Shown in pieces: positions 50,249 to 52,690 of a DNA stretch of 64,000 bases; position 1 is the first letter of the stretch; each line of letters begins with the position of its first letter. Under the pieces are notes generated by a model. It was given only the letters and a program-made list of their open reading frames with translations, was not told the origin of the DNA and searched no databases. Made by a program: the position numbers and the translations under genes. The DNA is from Bimastos eiseni (Eukaryota; Annelida; Clitellata; Crassiclitellata; Lumbricidae): assembly GCA_959347315.1 (NCBI GenBank), contig OY365810.1, forward strand, positions 31,001,408-31,065,407, given 5' to 3'.

Positions 50249-50672
50249 TACTGGCGTTGCTCATTCTATCGCAGTTTCATTTGGCATAGATTGATGCGGC
50301 AAAATATGGCACCATAGAAGTTATCAGCGCATTCGAGTGCCAACTTGATGTATGAAAGTATAATGTATTTAGACCTTGCAAGTTGAGGTTGGCATTGGCG
50401 GTCATCTGGCCATGCTGGTTGATGACCTCGACCTTGTAGGTGTCTGAGTCCTGGGGCCCTGCGTCTTGAATGACGAGACTGAGGACGTAGGTGTTCGTTC
50501 CATCGACTGGTTCGACCTTGAAGGAGGTTCTTTGATCGGCCTGAAGAGGCATTTCTCCTCTGTACCAGGCGACGGATGGCTCTGGGTCGGCCTCCATCTC
50601 GCAGCTGAAGACGACGGCGCTGCCCTCCTGCCTCAGCGACGGCTTCTTCGTGAATCTCGGTGCTACGCTCAT
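1089..50672 (-). CDS. unc-22: Twitchin-like giant Ig/Fn3 muscle protein, N-terminal ~2,342 codons, 41 exons (gene span)
   Basis: Twitchins are thick-filament-associated giant proteins of invertebrate muscle that act as elastic scaffold, autoinhibited kinase and catch/relaxation regulator. The first coding exon starts [12 protein letters not shown], matching the known twitchin start (M-x-x-APRFTxKPS). Minus-strand exons, each with GT (one GC) donor and AG acceptor, join in frame throughout: 50672-50375, 41205-41187, 39625-39483, 38451-38296, 37781-37476, 36865-36850, 36266-36056, 34950-34866, 34499-33427, 32745-32499, 30257-30199, 29156-29006, 26991-26975, 25418-25142, 24581-24536, 24019-23967, 23524-23448, 23122-22855, 22195-22056, 21392-21254, 20927-20806, 20065-19918, 18940-18796, 18421-18294, 17835-17743, 17056-16859, 15712-15410, 13353-13202, 12069-11919, 11497-11370, 8873-8717, 8042-7937, 7495-7293, 6681-6509, 5685-5556, 4940-4789, 3937-3784, 3401-3297, 2720-2526, 1915-1743, 1218-1089. 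Thirteen Ig and six Fn3 domains are encoded; the Fn3-Fn3-Ig periodicity is the twitchin/projectin signature. The kinase end lies outside. Titin-like is the main alternative name. Confidence 0.93.
1436..1541 (+). repeat. SINE B copy
   Basis: GGGAGCACCTCAGAGTAGTC, then CTTGAAGAGGCACTATA and a (GAAT)n tail. It belongs to the family whose full copies contain GAATAAGCTGGT, a GGCTT box and GGCGCTATATAAAT. Confidence 0.55.
1743..1915 (-). CDS. Twitchin exon 40: Fn3 domain 6, first half
   Basis: Encodes [40 protein letters not shown] and [12 protein letters not shown]. Acceptor ATATATGCAG, donor AAG|GTATGG. Phase 1 in, 0 out. Confidence 0.95.
2085..2283 (-). repeat. SINE A copy (tRNA-like head)
   Basis: On the minus strand, box A-like TGATTAGTTAGAG and box B-like GGTTCATTC are followed by GACCCTGAGCAAGTACTTTG and the tail GCACTTCTGAACTGTGAGAA. 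Intron between exons 39 and 40. Confidence 0.6.
2526..2720 (-). CDS. Twitchin exon 39: Fn3 domain 5, remainder
   Basis: Encodes [40 protein letters not shown] and ends AKNPYG. Phase 1 in and out. Confidence 0.94.
2721..3296. other. Intron between exons 38 and 39
   Basis: No gene or repeat recognised. Confidence 0.7.
3297..3401 (-). CDS. Twitchin exon 38: Fn3 domain 5, first part
   Basis: Encodes [35 protein letters not shown]. Phase 1 in and out; donor G|GTAACA. Confidence 0.93.
3784..3937 (-). CDS. Twitchin exon 37: Ig domain 13, second half
   Basis: Encodes [40 protein letters not shown] and DFRVVVL. Phase 0 in, 1 out; acceptor TTTTTCCAG. Confidence 0.94.
3938..4788. other. Intron between exons 36 and 37
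   Basis: No gene or repeat recognised; AT-rich unique-looking sequence. Confidence 0.7.
4789..4940 (-). CDS. Twitchin exon 36: Ig domain 13, first half
   Basis: Encodes [40 protein letters not shown] and ends SPSER. The donor is placed at CGT|GTGAGT to match the phase-0 start of exon 37. Confidence 0.92.
5300..5393 (+). repeat. SINE B copy
   Basis: GGGGCACCTCTGAGTGGATA, then CTTGAAGGGGTGCTATATCA and a (GATT)n tail. Intron between exons 35 and 36. Confidence 0.55.
5556..5685 (-). CDS. Twitchin exon 35: Fn3 domain 4, second half
   Basis: Encodes [43 protein letters not shown]. Acceptor TTGTAACAG, donor G|GTTAGG. Phase 0 in, 1 out. It is closely similar to exon 41, showing the super-repeat. 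Confidence 0.93.
5808..5966 (-). repeat. SINE A copy (tRNA-like head)
   Basis: On the minus strand, box A-like TGGCCAATTGGTTA and box B GTTCGAGCC precede GCGAGTCCTTAACCC and GCACTTCTGAACTC. Same architecture as the 2.1-kb copy. Intron between exons 34 and 35. Confidence 0.65.
5967..6508. other. Intron 34/35, right part
   Basis: Only a short (CA)n near 6240 is visible. Confidence 0.65.
6509..6681 (-). CDS. Twitchin exon 34: Fn3 domain 4, first half
   Basis: Encodes [40 protein letters not shown] and [13 protein letters not shown]. Phase 1 in, 0 out; donor AAG|GTTGTA. Confidence 0.94.
6682..7292. other. Intron between exons 33 and 34
   Basis: No gene or repeat recognised. Confidence 0.7.
7293..7495 (-). 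CDS. Twitchin exon 33: Fn3 domain 3, second half
   Basis: Encodes [49 protein letters not shown] and ends IRNPFG. Phase 2 in, 1 out. Confidence 0.94.
7496..7936. other. Intron between exons 32 and 33
   Basis: The left end of the intron is unique; near 7870-7925 TGCGAGAGGCGCTATATAAA and (ATACA) mark a SINE B 3' end. Confidence 0.6.
7937..8042 (-). CDS. Twitchin exon 32: Fn3 domain 3, first half
   Basis: Encodes [35 protein letters not shown]. Acceptor TTTGTGTAG, donor AA|GTGAGT. Phase 1 in, 2 out. Confidence 0.94.
8043..8716. other. Intron between exons 31 and 32
   Basis: No gene or repeat recognised. Confidence 0.7.
8717..8873 (-). CDS. Twitchin exon 31: Ig domain 12, second half
   Basis: Encodes [40 protein letters not shown] and [12 protein letters not shown]. 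Phase 0 in, 1 out. It is separated from exon 30 by about 2.5 kb. Confidence 0.93.
8874..11369. other. Intron between exons 30 and 31
   Basis: Contains the 54-bp minisatellite. Weak open frames at 10684-11171 (minus) show no recognisable domain. Confidence 0.7.
10203..10628. repeat. Minisatellite, 54-bp unit, about 8 copies
   Basis: ACTAGACAGAAAAAAGTGAT recurs at 10211, 10265, 10326, 10380, 10434, 10488, 10542 and 10596; the spacing is 54 bp except one 61-bp step. Intronic (exons 30/31), purine-rich on the plus strand. Confidence 0.93.
11370..11497 (-). CDS. Twitchin exon 30: Ig domain 12, first half
   Basis: Encodes [40 protein letters not shown]. This is the Ig closing the first Fn3-Fn3-Ig unit. 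Phase 1 in, 0 out; donor AAG|GTTGGA. Confidence 0.92.
11919..12069 (-). CDS. Twitchin exon 29: Fn3 domain 2, second half
   Basis: Encodes [40 protein letters not shown] and ends FTKAMR. Phase 0 in, 1 out; donor G|GTCTGT. Confidence 0.93.
12070..13201. other. Intron between exons 28 and 29
   Basis: No gene or repeat recognised. Confidence 0.7.
13202..13353 (-). CDS. Twitchin exon 28: Fn3 domain 2, first half
   Basis: Encodes [40 protein letters not shown] and SLNWQM. Acceptor GCGCAG, donor ATG|GTTATT. Phase 1 in, 0 out. Confidence 0.94.
13934..15251. mobile_element. hAT-type non-autonomous element, 1.3 kb, TSD ACTATATA
   Basis: The left end CAATGATGGGCA and right end TGCCCATCACTG are inverted repeats. 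Both flanks carry the identical 8-bp duplication ACTATATA (13926-13933 and 15252-15259). Both subterminal regions (about 150 bp each) are packed with AGTAGTTA/TAACTACT words in both orientations. The interior has no transposase I can recognise. It sits in the intron between exons 27 and 28. Confidence 0.85.
15410..15712 (-). CDS. Twitchin exon 27: complete Fn3 domain 1
   Basis: Encodes [35 protein letters not shown] and [18 protein letters not shown], ending LAKDPYG. W-x-P-P-x-D-D-G-G and Y-x-F-x-V-x-A-x-N-x-x-G are the twitchin/titin Fn3 hallmarks. Single-exon domain, phase 1 in and out. Confidence 0.95.
15808..15885 (-). repeat. SINE B copy
   Basis: On the plus strand AAGCGCCACTTGAAAGCCAA, then GGGCACCAGCTTATTCACGA: the reverse complement of the family consensus. 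Confidence 0.7.
15940..16436. mobile_element. Palindromic MITE with GGTTCGATAGTCCGAA ends, interrupted by a hAT MITE
   Basis: The left arm contains CGATAGTCCGAAGGTTCG repeated as ATAGTCCGAAGATT; the right arm is its reverse complement (about 16399-16435). The arms are about 37 bp with an internal direct repeat. No clear target duplication was found. The 16131-16326 hAT MITE lies within it, so this element is older. Confidence 0.7.
16131..16326. mobile_element. hAT MITE, 196 bp, TSD AATCCAGC
   Basis: The ends CAGGGCCGTACCGAG and CTCGGTACGGCCCTC are inverted repeats except for the last base. The flanking 8-bp duplication AATCCAGC occurs at 16123-16130 and 16327-16334. It is inserted inside a larger palindromic element (15940-16436). 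Confidence 0.82.
16859..17056 (-). CDS. Twitchin exon 26: Ig domain 11, remainder
   Basis: Encodes [19 protein letters not shown] through [20 protein letters not shown]. This is the last Ig before the Fn3 block. Phase 1 in and out; donor G|GTCAGT. Confidence 0.93.
17057..17742. other. Intron between exons 25 and 26
   Basis: No gene or repeat recognised. Confidence 0.7.
17743..17835 (-). CDS. Twitchin exon 25: Ig domain 11, first part
   Basis: Encodes [21 protein letters not shown] and [11 protein letters not shown] and B strands without the core Cys. Acceptor TTAATAG, donor G|GTCAGT. Phase 1 in and out. Confidence 0.92.
18294..18421 (-). CDS. Twitchin exon 24: Ig domain 10, second half
   Basis: Encodes [38 protein letters not shown]. 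The acceptor used is CTTGAAAACAG at 18422-18423, which fits phase 2. An alternative AG at about 18483 would add out-of-frame sequence and was not chosen. Donor G|GTCTGA, phase 1 out. Confidence 0.9.
18796..18940 (-). CDS. Twitchin exon 23: Ig domain 10, first half
   Basis: Encodes [28 protein letters not shown] and [12 protein letters not shown]: the A to C' strands with Cys and Trp. Acceptor CATCTTTTAG, donor AA|GTATGT. Phase 1 in, 2 out. Confidence 0.93.
19213..19866. mobile_element. Palindromic element with GATCAATTGAC-rich ends
   Basis: The left arm reads GATCTCCACGTCAATTGATC then CCCACATCAATTGACCCC; the right arm is the reverse complement with the motif expanded. The two arms face each other about 450 bp apart. 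A middle pair of GTCACTAGTCCAGG-like words occurs near 19.35 kb. No target duplication was identified. Confidence 0.6.
19721..19866. repeat. Minisatellite, 17-bp unit GATCAATTGACTAGGGG
   Basis: About six near-perfect 17-bp copies are followed by three diverged ones. It forms the right arm of the palindromic element just upstream of exon 22. Confidence 0.9.
19918..20065 (-). CDS. Twitchin exon 22: Ig domain 9, second half
   Basis: Encodes [20 protein letters not shown] through [20 protein letters not shown]. The D-E-G-I-Y-R-C F-strand is clear. Donor C|GTAAGC, phase 0 in, 1 out. Confidence 0.93.
20066..20805. other. Intron between exons 21 and 22
   Basis: A short (TAA)n at about 20200 only. 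Confidence 0.7.
20806..20927 (-). CDS. Twitchin exon 21: Ig domain 9, first half
   Basis: Encodes [20 protein letters not shown] through [10 protein letters not shown], with the core Cys (FECEV) and Trp. Acceptor TTCTGATTCAG, donor CAG|GTCTCT. Phase 1 in, 0 out. Confidence 0.92.
21254..21392 (-). CDS. Twitchin exon 20: Ig domain 8, second half (GC donor)
   Basis: Encodes [20 protein letters not shown] through [20 protein letters not shown]. The donor reads AAG|GCAAGT, a strong GC-AG type site; no GT donor in the same position keeps the Ig G-strand and phase. Phase 0 in, 1 out. Confidence 0.9.
21393..22055. other. Intron between exons 19 and 20
   Basis: Three to four copies of a 27-28 bp word containing ATTCCCATGTCAC (21515-21610) and a SINE B-like GGCTCTATATAAATCTG near 21750. 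Confidence 0.6.
22056..22195 (-). CDS. Twitchin exon 19: Ig domain 8, first half
   Basis: Encodes [20 protein letters not shown] through [12 protein letters not shown], with the core Cys (LECML) and Trp. Acceptor GTTTTTTAG, donor GAA|GTAAAG. Phase 1 in, 0 out. The upstream intron holds a (TA)n hairpin cluster. Confidence 0.92.
22241..22575. repeat. (TA)n cluster with inverted 45-60 bp arms
   Basis: One arm at 22324-22385 holds TTTTGTAATGTTGTTGTGCT and TTCATTCTGTAGTGTTCTTG. Two inverted copies follow at about 22429-22470 (shortened) and 22512-22571 (full length), separated by (TA)n. It could fold into a long hairpin. It lies in the intron between exons 18 and 19. Confidence 0.85.
22855..23122 (-). 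CDS. Twitchin exon 18: Ig domain 7
   Basis: Encodes [36 protein letters not shown] and [18 protein letters not shown]. Both canonical cysteines and the Trp are present, closest in style to the MyBP-C/twitchin middle Ig domains. Phase 0 in, 1 out. Confidence 0.94.
23448..23524 (-). CDS. Twitchin exon 17: linker with GRRTSGLDL
   Basis: 77 nt encoding [19 protein letters not shown] then QMSLKEK. The R-R-T-S is a second RRxS consensus. [11 protein letters not shown] parallels [10 protein letters not shown] of exon 15, suggesting a duplicated linker. Acceptor TATCTTCAG, donor G|GTCAAT. Phase 1 in, 0 out. Confidence 0.85.
23967..24019 (-). CDS. Twitchin exon 16: basic linker
   Basis: 53 nt. In the frame demanded by its neighbours it encodes [18 protein letters not shown]. 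Another open frame ([17 protein letters not shown]) exists but leads to a stop in the next exon, so it was not chosen. Acceptor TTTTCTAG, donor T|GTTAGT. Confidence 0.75.
24305..24480. repeat. Repeated AGTCATTGTATACAATGACT-like palindromes
   Basis: The words GTCATTGTATACAATG, GTCATTGTGTGAACTAG, GTCATTGTATGCAATGACTG and CAGTCAATGTGTAAAAT recur in both orientations within about 170 bp of intron 15/16 sequence just left of exon 15. Probably a small foldback element. Confidence 0.55.
24536..24581 (-). CDS. Twitchin exon 15: linker with DFRSLLK motif
   Basis: 46 nt encoding [24 protein letters not shown] type motifs recur between Ig domains of twitchin, MyBP-C-like and UNC-89-like proteins. Acceptor TTCTATAG, donor AA|GTTAGT. 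Phase 1 in, 2 out. Confidence 0.85.
25142..25418 (-). CDS. Twitchin exon 14: Ig domain 6
   Basis: Encodes [20 protein letters not shown] with the core Cys, IGWYRGTIP with the core Trp, and [19 protein letters not shown]. Phase 0 in, 1 out; donor G|GTTTGT. Confidence 0.92.
25868..25938. repeat. (CT)n/(CTGT)n microsatellite
   Basis: Pyrimidine-only tract of CTCTCTAT, CTGTCT and TCTCTC on the plus strand, in the intron between exons 13 and 14. Confidence 0.9.
25975..26057 (+). repeat. SINE B 3' end with (ATTAC)n tail
   Basis: GTGAGCGCCTCTGAATTGAG, then TGGCGCTATATAAGTGCTCC and CATTACATTACATTAC. Confidence 0.65.
26975..26991 (-). CDS. Twitchin microexon 13 (17 nt)
   Basis: TTGGTGATGTCGAAAAA between a TTCTTTAG acceptor and a consensus GTGAGT donor. 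Exon 12 ends in phase 1 and exon 14 starts in phase 0; 17 nt supplies the needed remainder of 2. It inserts V-G-D-V-E-K ahead of ASIMATIDF of Ig 6. Confidence 0.75.
27910..28614 (-). mobile_element. hAT element with truncated transposase, TSD CATAAGCC
   Basis: The ends CAGTGCCGGATTAAG and GTAATCCGGCACTG are inverted. The 8-bp duplication CATAAGCC flanks both sides (27902-27909 and 28615-28622). It is inserted into a 17-bp tandem array. A minus-strand transposase fragment lies inside. It sits in the intron between microexon 13 and exon 12. Confidence 0.87.
27977..28366 (-). pseudogene. Truncated hAT transposase N-terminus (TTF-type/DUF4371-like)
   Basis: The minus strand encodes a basic start [20 protein letters not shown] and then [19 protein letters not shown] before a stop. 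The D-x-G-L-W-x-x-x-I-T-x-x-x-x-x-x-W stretch resembles the TTF-type zinc finger region of hAT transposases. The catalytic RNase-H part is missing, so the element is non-autonomous. Confidence 0.6.
29006..29156 (-). CDS. Twitchin exon 12: charged linker with RRFS site
   Basis: Encodes [19 protein letters not shown] followed by [18 protein letters not shown]. It holds a repeated K-L-P-E/K motif and an R-R-F-S sequence that fits the basophilic (PKA-type) consensus RRxS. Twitchin in molluscs is known to be regulated by PKA phosphorylation in linkers; equivalence here is inference. Phase 0 in, 1 out. Confidence 0.87.
29285..29616. mobile_element. hAT-like MITE, CAATGTTCCCTCTAA-type ends
   Basis: The left end CAATTTTCCCTCTAA and right end TTAGAGGGAACATTG are inverted repeats. 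The flanks ATTGCAAG and ATTGTACG agree at 6 of 8 positions, an aged duplication. Internal words GGGGTCGTATCAG and GAGACTCAAT recur at 43.3-43.6 kb. Confidence 0.7.
30199..30257 (-). CDS. Twitchin exon 11: charged linker
   Basis: 59 nt encoding [20 protein letters not shown], Lys/Glu-rich and without an Ig signature. Acceptor TTTCTTTAG. The donor is taken as GAATTG|GTTGGT because the next exon begins in phase 0; a GTATTA four bases further would break frame. Confidence 0.8.
30258..32498. other. Intron between exons 10 and 11
   Basis: Holds (TTCA)n and AATGAATG-rich stretches near 32100-32220; no coding exon seen. Confidence 0.65.
31157..31186. repeat. (TTCA)n microsatellite
   Basis: CATTCATT repeated about seven times in the intron between exons 10 and 11. 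Confidence 0.9.
32499..32745 (-). CDS. Twitchin exon 10: Ig domain 5
   Basis: Encodes [26 protein letters not shown] with the core Trp, and [19 protein letters not shown]. The core Cys is replaced (EYSVKI). Acceptor CCTTTCAG, donor T|GTAAGT. Phase 0 in, 1 out. Confidence 0.93.
33427..34499 (-). CDS. Twitchin exon 9: giant Glu-rich and 15-residue-repeat exon
   Basis: At 1,073 nt this is by far the longest exon, adding about 358 residues. After [18 protein letters not shown] comes about 100 residues of nearly uninterrupted Glu/Lys/Asn. Then follow about ten degenerate 15-residue repeats (consensus [15 protein letters not shown], 33635-34075), ending [11 protein letters not shown], which supplies the first strand of the next Ig. 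It is probably disordered and elastic or extensible, comparable to PEVK-like segments, but the repeat is not a PEVK motif. Phase 1 in, 0 out. Confidence 0.92.
33635..34075 (-). repeat. In-frame 45-bp tandem repeat in twitchin exon 9
   Basis: About ten units encode a 15-residue Ser/Ala/Glu-rich repeat. The units nearest the 3' end of the exon are the most alike, and those beside the Glu-rich block are degenerate and shorter. A long open frame on the other strand here is a by-product of this periodicity. Confidence 0.85.
34595..34675 (+). repeat. SINE B 3' end
   Basis: GTGCCTCTGAAAACGTGTAC, AAAGGCAATTTATAAATTCT and a (ATACA)n tail, just upstream of exon 9. Confidence 0.55.
34866..34950 (-). 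CDS. Twitchin exon 8: Ig domain 4, C-terminal strands
   Basis: Encodes [20 protein letters not shown] and ends KAVTVAR. The D-S-G-E-Y motif is the Ig F-strand. Acceptor GTTGCAG, donor C|GTGAGT. Phase 0 in, 1 out. Confidence 0.9.
34951..36055. other. Intron between exons 7 and 8
   Basis: No gene or repeat family recognised. GGGGTCAAAACCCG (35103) and GGGTTTTGACCCC (35667) form a short inverted pair. Confidence 0.6.
36056..36266 (-). CDS. Twitchin exon 7: divergent Ig domain 4, first part
   Basis: Encodes [20 protein letters not shown] through [10 protein letters not shown]. It keeps Ig strand spacing but lacks the usual core Trp and B-strand Cys, so it is a diverged Ig. Acceptor TTTCAG, donor GAG|GTATGA. 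Phase 2 in, 0 out. Confidence 0.85.
36850..36865 (-). CDS. Twitchin microexon 6 (16 nt)
   Basis: AGGAAGAAGAAAATAG, preceded by a TTGTTGTAG acceptor and followed by GTATGC. Exon 5 ends in phase 1 and exon 7 begins in phase 2; 16 nt is the right remainder. It adds an acidic E-E-E-E-N-R junction before ETISVSF of Ig 4. Confidence 0.75.
37095..37465. repeat. Minisatellite, 34-bp unit, abutting the exon 5 donor
   Basis: TTAATTATTATGAGCATTGT recurs every 34 bp (for example 37135, 37169, 37203, 37237) to 37441. The last unit runs to within a few bases of the GTAACT donor at 37471-37475. About ten copies. Confidence 0.92.
37476..37781 (-). CDS. Twitchin exon 5: complete Ig domain 3
   Basis: One exon encodes a whole Ig: [18 protein letters not shown] at the start, [10 protein letters not shown] around the core Trp, and [20 protein letters not shown] at the end. 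Phase 1 in and out, so it could be skipped without a frame change. The donor lies directly beside a 34-bp tandem array in the intron. Confidence 0.93.
38296..38451 (-). CDS. Twitchin exon 4: Ig domain 2, second half
   Basis: Encodes [10 protein letters not shown] through [20 protein letters not shown]: strands D to G with the D-x-A-x-Y motif. Acceptor TTTTCAG, donor G|GTAAGT. Phase 1 in and out. The C-terminal NANLKLNFD resembles the end of Ig 1, typical for twitchin N-terminal Ig domains. Confidence 0.92.
38740..38850 (+). repeat. SINE B copy
   Basis: AAGCGCCTGTGAATAAGCTG, GTTGCCATGACTTAGCTTTT, then GGGCGCTGTAGAAATGTTGA. Intron between exons 3 and 4. Confidence 0.7.
38988..39155 (-). repeat. 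SINE A copy (best-preserved tRNA-like head)
   Basis: On the minus strand, CAGTGGCGCAATGGATAGGG and GTTCAAGCC (boxes A and B) are followed by GAGCAAGTCCTTCACTC and ATGTTCTCTCATATGG. Pol III promoter boxes are recognisable. Intron between exons 3 and 4. Confidence 0.7.
39270..39356 (+). repeat. SINE B 3' end with (GAAT)n tail
   Basis: CTGAGTAGTAGCCTTGAAGG, then GTGCTATATAAATCTTCGTA and GAATGAATGAA. Confidence 0.6.
39483..39625 (-). CDS. Twitchin exon 3: Ig domain 2, first half
   Basis: Encodes [14 protein letters not shown] through [14 protein letters not shown]: strands A to C with the core Cys (FECKI) and Trp (TWF). The acceptor follows a CT-rich tract ending TTAG and the donor is GTGTGT. 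Phase 2 in, 1 out. Confidence 0.9.
41187..41205 (-). CDS. Twitchin microexon 2 (19 or 16 nt, tandem acceptor)
   Basis: Exon 1 ends in phase 1 and exon 3 starts in phase 2, so an exon of length 1 mod 3 is required between them. This segment has a T-run followed by GCAGCAG (a NAGNAG acceptor), 19 or 16 nt of exon, and a consensus GTGAGT donor. Both lengths restore frame, giving linker A-A-P-S-S-A-K or A-P-S-S-A-K before DGAPKF of Ig 2. Not confirmed by transcript. Confidence 0.78.
42150..42258 (+). repeat. SINE B copy
   Basis: GCACAGCGCTGGTGAATAAG, CTGGTCTCCCTGACTTGGCT, GGGCGCTGATAATTG and a (CATTA)n tail; among the most complete copies. Intron 1. Confidence 0.72.
42301..42373. repeat. (CTAC)n then (TA)n microsatellite
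   Basis: CTACCTACCTACCTAC followed by about 50 bp of alternating TA with one interruption. Intron 1. Confidence 0.9.
43153..43304. mobile_element. hAT MITE, 152 bp, CAGAGGCG ends
   Basis: It starts CAGAGGCGACCAGATAGGGG and ends GACGCCTCTG. The flanks CTGATTGC and CTGATCGC match 7 of 8. Internally it holds TTGCCTCCATCATTCA and a GGAATATC word shared, inverted, with 61242-61397. Confidence 0.72.
43315..43625. mobile_element. Partial second copy of the 29285-29616 MITE
   Basis: It shares CCCTTGTCT, AAGGGGTCGTATCAG, GGGAGACTCAAT and the right end TCAGAGGGAACATTG with the 29.3-kb copy. The left end is missing where it abuts another hAT MITE. Confidence 0.65.
44104..44575. mobile_element. hAT MITE, 472 bp, TSD GCCTAACG
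   Basis: The ends CAGTGGTTCTTAAA and TTCAAGAACCACTG are textbook hAT (Charlie-like) inverted repeats. The exact 8-bp duplication GCCTAACG flanks both sides (44096-44103 and 44576-44583). The interior is AT-rich without coding. A GGTCCGCGGACC-rich head and GGTGGTCCGCC near the right end are subterminal repeats. Confidence 0.88.
44705..44778 (+). repeat. SINE B copy
   Basis: CCGGTGAATAAGCTGGTCAC, TGTGGCGCTAATACATCTTC, CATTA tail. Intron 1. Confidence 0.65.
45958..46255. repeat. GC-rich minisatellite, ~33-36 bp unit
   Basis: Units of TGTTGATCGGTTGATGCGGC followed by TGTGCGCGCGTGTG are repeated about eight times with length variation. The CG alternation is unusual for this AT-rich window. Intron 1. 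Confidence 0.9.
47088..47172 (-). repeat. SINE B copy
   Basis: The plus strand shows AATGCCACTTGAAAGCCAAG and GGGCACCAGCCTATTCACGA, inverted relative to the 42-kb copy. Confidence 0.7.
47308..47451. mobile_element. Probable hAT MITE, 144 bp
   Basis: The ends CAGAGGCGTCGAT and ATCGCCGCCTCTG are inverted with one mismatch. The flanks AATCAAGG and AAGTAAGG match 6 of 8. The interior has GGGACA/TGTCCC words. It lies next to a LINE tail remnant. Confidence 0.65.
47470..47705 (-). pseudogene. LINE reverse-transcriptase tail remnant
   Basis: The minus strand reads [20 protein letters not shown] followed by F-R, matching the CR1/L2-type ORF2 tail motif R-A-F-S-x-A-A-P-R-L-W-N-x-L-P. No full RT is present. 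A small hAT MITE sits immediately to the left. Confidence 0.65.
48115..48255. repeat. Degenerate TCTCGGTCTCGGTTTCGG repeat
   Basis: CACTGTCTCGGTCTCGG recurs three times with TTTCGG interruptions. Low-complexity intronic sequence; no coding content. Confidence 0.75.
50190..50247. repeat. (TA)n microsatellite just downstream of exon 1
   Basis: Alternating TATA with one CATA interruption, about 130 bp from the exon 1 donor. Confidence 0.9.
50375..50672 (-). CDS. Twitchin exon 1: start codon and Ig domain 1
   Basis: Encodes residues 1-99, beginning [15 protein letters not shown] and ending in an Ig G-strand (NANLNLQ). The ATG at 50672-50670 has A at -3. An AG acceptor candidate lies just upstream (exon edge about 50683), so a 5' non-coding exon is expected further right. 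Ig hallmarks: the SCEM cysteine, AWY tryptophan and DSDTYKV motif. Donor G|GTCTAA, phase 1 out. Confidence 0.92.
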
Positions 50673-50861
50673 TCTGCTCCTCGCTGTTATCAAATCTGGT
50701 CATATTATGTTTAAAAGTTAATGTGTTTACTAATAAAATGCACAACAGTACAACACTATAGGCCTACGATCAGTGCACTAAATGCAATACAATATATTTG
50801 GGCCTATAGGCCTATGATAAGAAACAATAGACCTACTATGCAAAGTAACTATTACATATAG

Positions 50862-51415
50862 GGCATGACTAACTAGCTGAATAACCCGGCGTTGCCCAGG
50901 TGTAAACACGTGTTTAAATGTTTTATATCCTATTTAAAGTTGGCAGTCATTGCAATTCTTAAATGTGTTGATCATTGCTTTCCGATGCTCGCGTATAAAT
51001 TTAGAAACCCCAATTAGGATGAATAAATAAGTAGGATAAATAAATAGATAAATAAGTAGGATGAATTGCATAAATAATGTGAATTTTTTACCTCGCTGCA
51101 TGGTAACCGATCGCGTAATCGAAATTCGAAAGTCTTAGGCTTTAGGTTACGCATGCGCAGTTAAAATCTGTGTTTAGATTTCAAGGTTTGAGACAAAATG
51201 GCGGTTTATTTTCTGCATTCGTTGAACTGATCGCTGTAAACGATCGGAAGGGGTAGGATTTTCGGATCGTGAACCTCTCTCTATGTTTTCATCGGTTCGT
51301 AAGAAGTAGGACCCAGCCCTGGTCGTGGAAAATTTGGGAACAATCGGTCCAGTGAATCAAAAGTTATTGTTTAAGATACGTACTTACTTTTCATCTATAT
51401 CGGTATAGATTGAGG
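50862..51415. repeat. Interspersed repeat with ACCCGGCGTTGCCCAGG head
   Basis: Begins near AACTAGCTGAATAACCCGGC and GTTGCCCAGGTG, and ends with CGGTCCAGTGAATCAAAAGT and ATCTATATCGGTATAGATTG. I recall this head and tail type from dispersed repeats in several invertebrates but cannot name the family. Just upstream of twitchin exon 1. Confidence 0.45.
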
Positions 51416-52034
51416 CATAGCCACAGCTGCCGCAGGCACTCATGTCTAGCCTAAGTCGATGGATATTGGAATAATTCAGAGTAGGCCTACAGCCCGATAT
51501 ACCATGATCTGGCATATGTGCATCATGCACCCTTACATGACCACTGACCTGTTATCATTTTCAGTAATTGTAGCTTTAATCACAATTTCTAAACCTATCG
51601 CATATGGGTCAATTTGCATCTCAGACCTTGAAATTGGGTCTTGGTTTCATAACCGTTAAAATTTTAATTTCGTCTTGATTATATAGGCAGGCCCACCAAT
51701 AAAACGCGAAGTAAAAGATTTGGCTGTTCATAATATTGAGCTAATAAGTAGCCTAGGTTAATGTTTCGATTCCAGCAGTCATCAACAGTCGCCAAGTGAT
51801 TTAGAAATTTCTTGACTTGTGCACGACCTTTTTAGGCTTAGACTAAAGCCAAAAATAAATTTTTATACTGGGCACACAGTGACTTTGCAAAGTGTTAACA
51901 GTTTTAGGTGAATGTAACTATTTGTAAATGTCTAACAAACCTCAATTTCAGTATTTCAGTATGTTCACTAAGTTCAACGCAAGTTTAGTATTGCAAATTG
52001 CCTGTACGTGTAATTTCATAAAATTAATGTTTGG

Positions 52035-52330
52035 GTTTGATTATGCCAGGTGGGAAATGCCCTGGGACTATTTACGCGAGCTGTGCTGTTCCATTTGTGG
52101 TGTGACCGGCCGCAGAAATCTGCTCGGAGTGAATTACTTCTTCTCGGTGCACGCCCATCAACGGTGCAGCACCGAGCTCTTTCGGTCTTTGGGGTATCCA
52201 CCTGGAATAACCTCTCTGCAGACCAACCTCTTACATGTATAGACCCTACGTCTTTTTTAAGGATTGGTCATGCAATTTCTAGTTTCTACAAACACTGTGA
52301 AACTTCTGTGCAAGGATCAGAAGAAAAACT
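52035..52330 (+). pseudogene. LINE reverse-transcriptase tail remnant
   Basis: The plus strand reads LLLGARPSTVQHRALSVFGV, then STWNNLSADQ and SFLRIGHAISSFY. It resembles the non-LTR ORF2 tail R-A-F-S-V-x-G-P-x-x-W-N-x-L-P. It lies upstream of twitchin, on the opposite strand. Confidence 0.55.
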
Positions 52331-52505
52331 GAACGATTGAAAGAATCAGTCAATTCATCATACAATGAACGAATGACTTGTTACAAAGATAAAGCCAGGA
52401 AGAATGAGCGGAATTCCGAAAAAGAATTAATAATAATAATAAAACGCTCTGCGAGGAATAGTCATTCCAGAACTAAGCCCTTTATTTATGGAATATGTGC
52501 CTCGA

Positions 52506-52515
52506 TTAAAAATAG
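52506..52515. promoter_or_regulatory. MEF2-like site TTAAAAATAG
   Basis: Matches the YTAWWWWTAR muscle enhancer consensus about 1.8 kb upstream of the twitchin ATG. Such a match is frequent by chance in AT-rich DNA. Confidence 0.2.
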
Positions 52516-52534
52516 TTAGGCCTATCTTGTAATA

Positions 52535-52580
52535 ATGATGATATAATAATTAATAATAATAGTAATAATAATAATAATTA

Positions 52581-52615
<35 letters not shown>

Positions 52616-52690
52616 ACGATAATAATGATAATAATGATAATGATAATAATAATAAGAAGAAGAAGAAGAGAAGAAGAAGAAATAAAATGA
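52535..52690. repeat. (ATA)n/(ATT)n/(AAG)n microsatellite
   Basis: Runs of AATAATAAT, TTATTATTA, GATAATAATG and AAGAAGAAG, upstream of twitchin. Confidence 0.88.

Larger units (their letters stand above)
41206..50374. other. Intron 1 (about 9.2 kb) between exon 1 and microexon 2
   Basis: Packed with repeats: SINE B copies, hAT MITEs at 43153, 44104 and 47308, a LINE tail, minisatellites at 45958 and 48115, and many AGGCCT words. I saw no further exon. Confidence 0.7.
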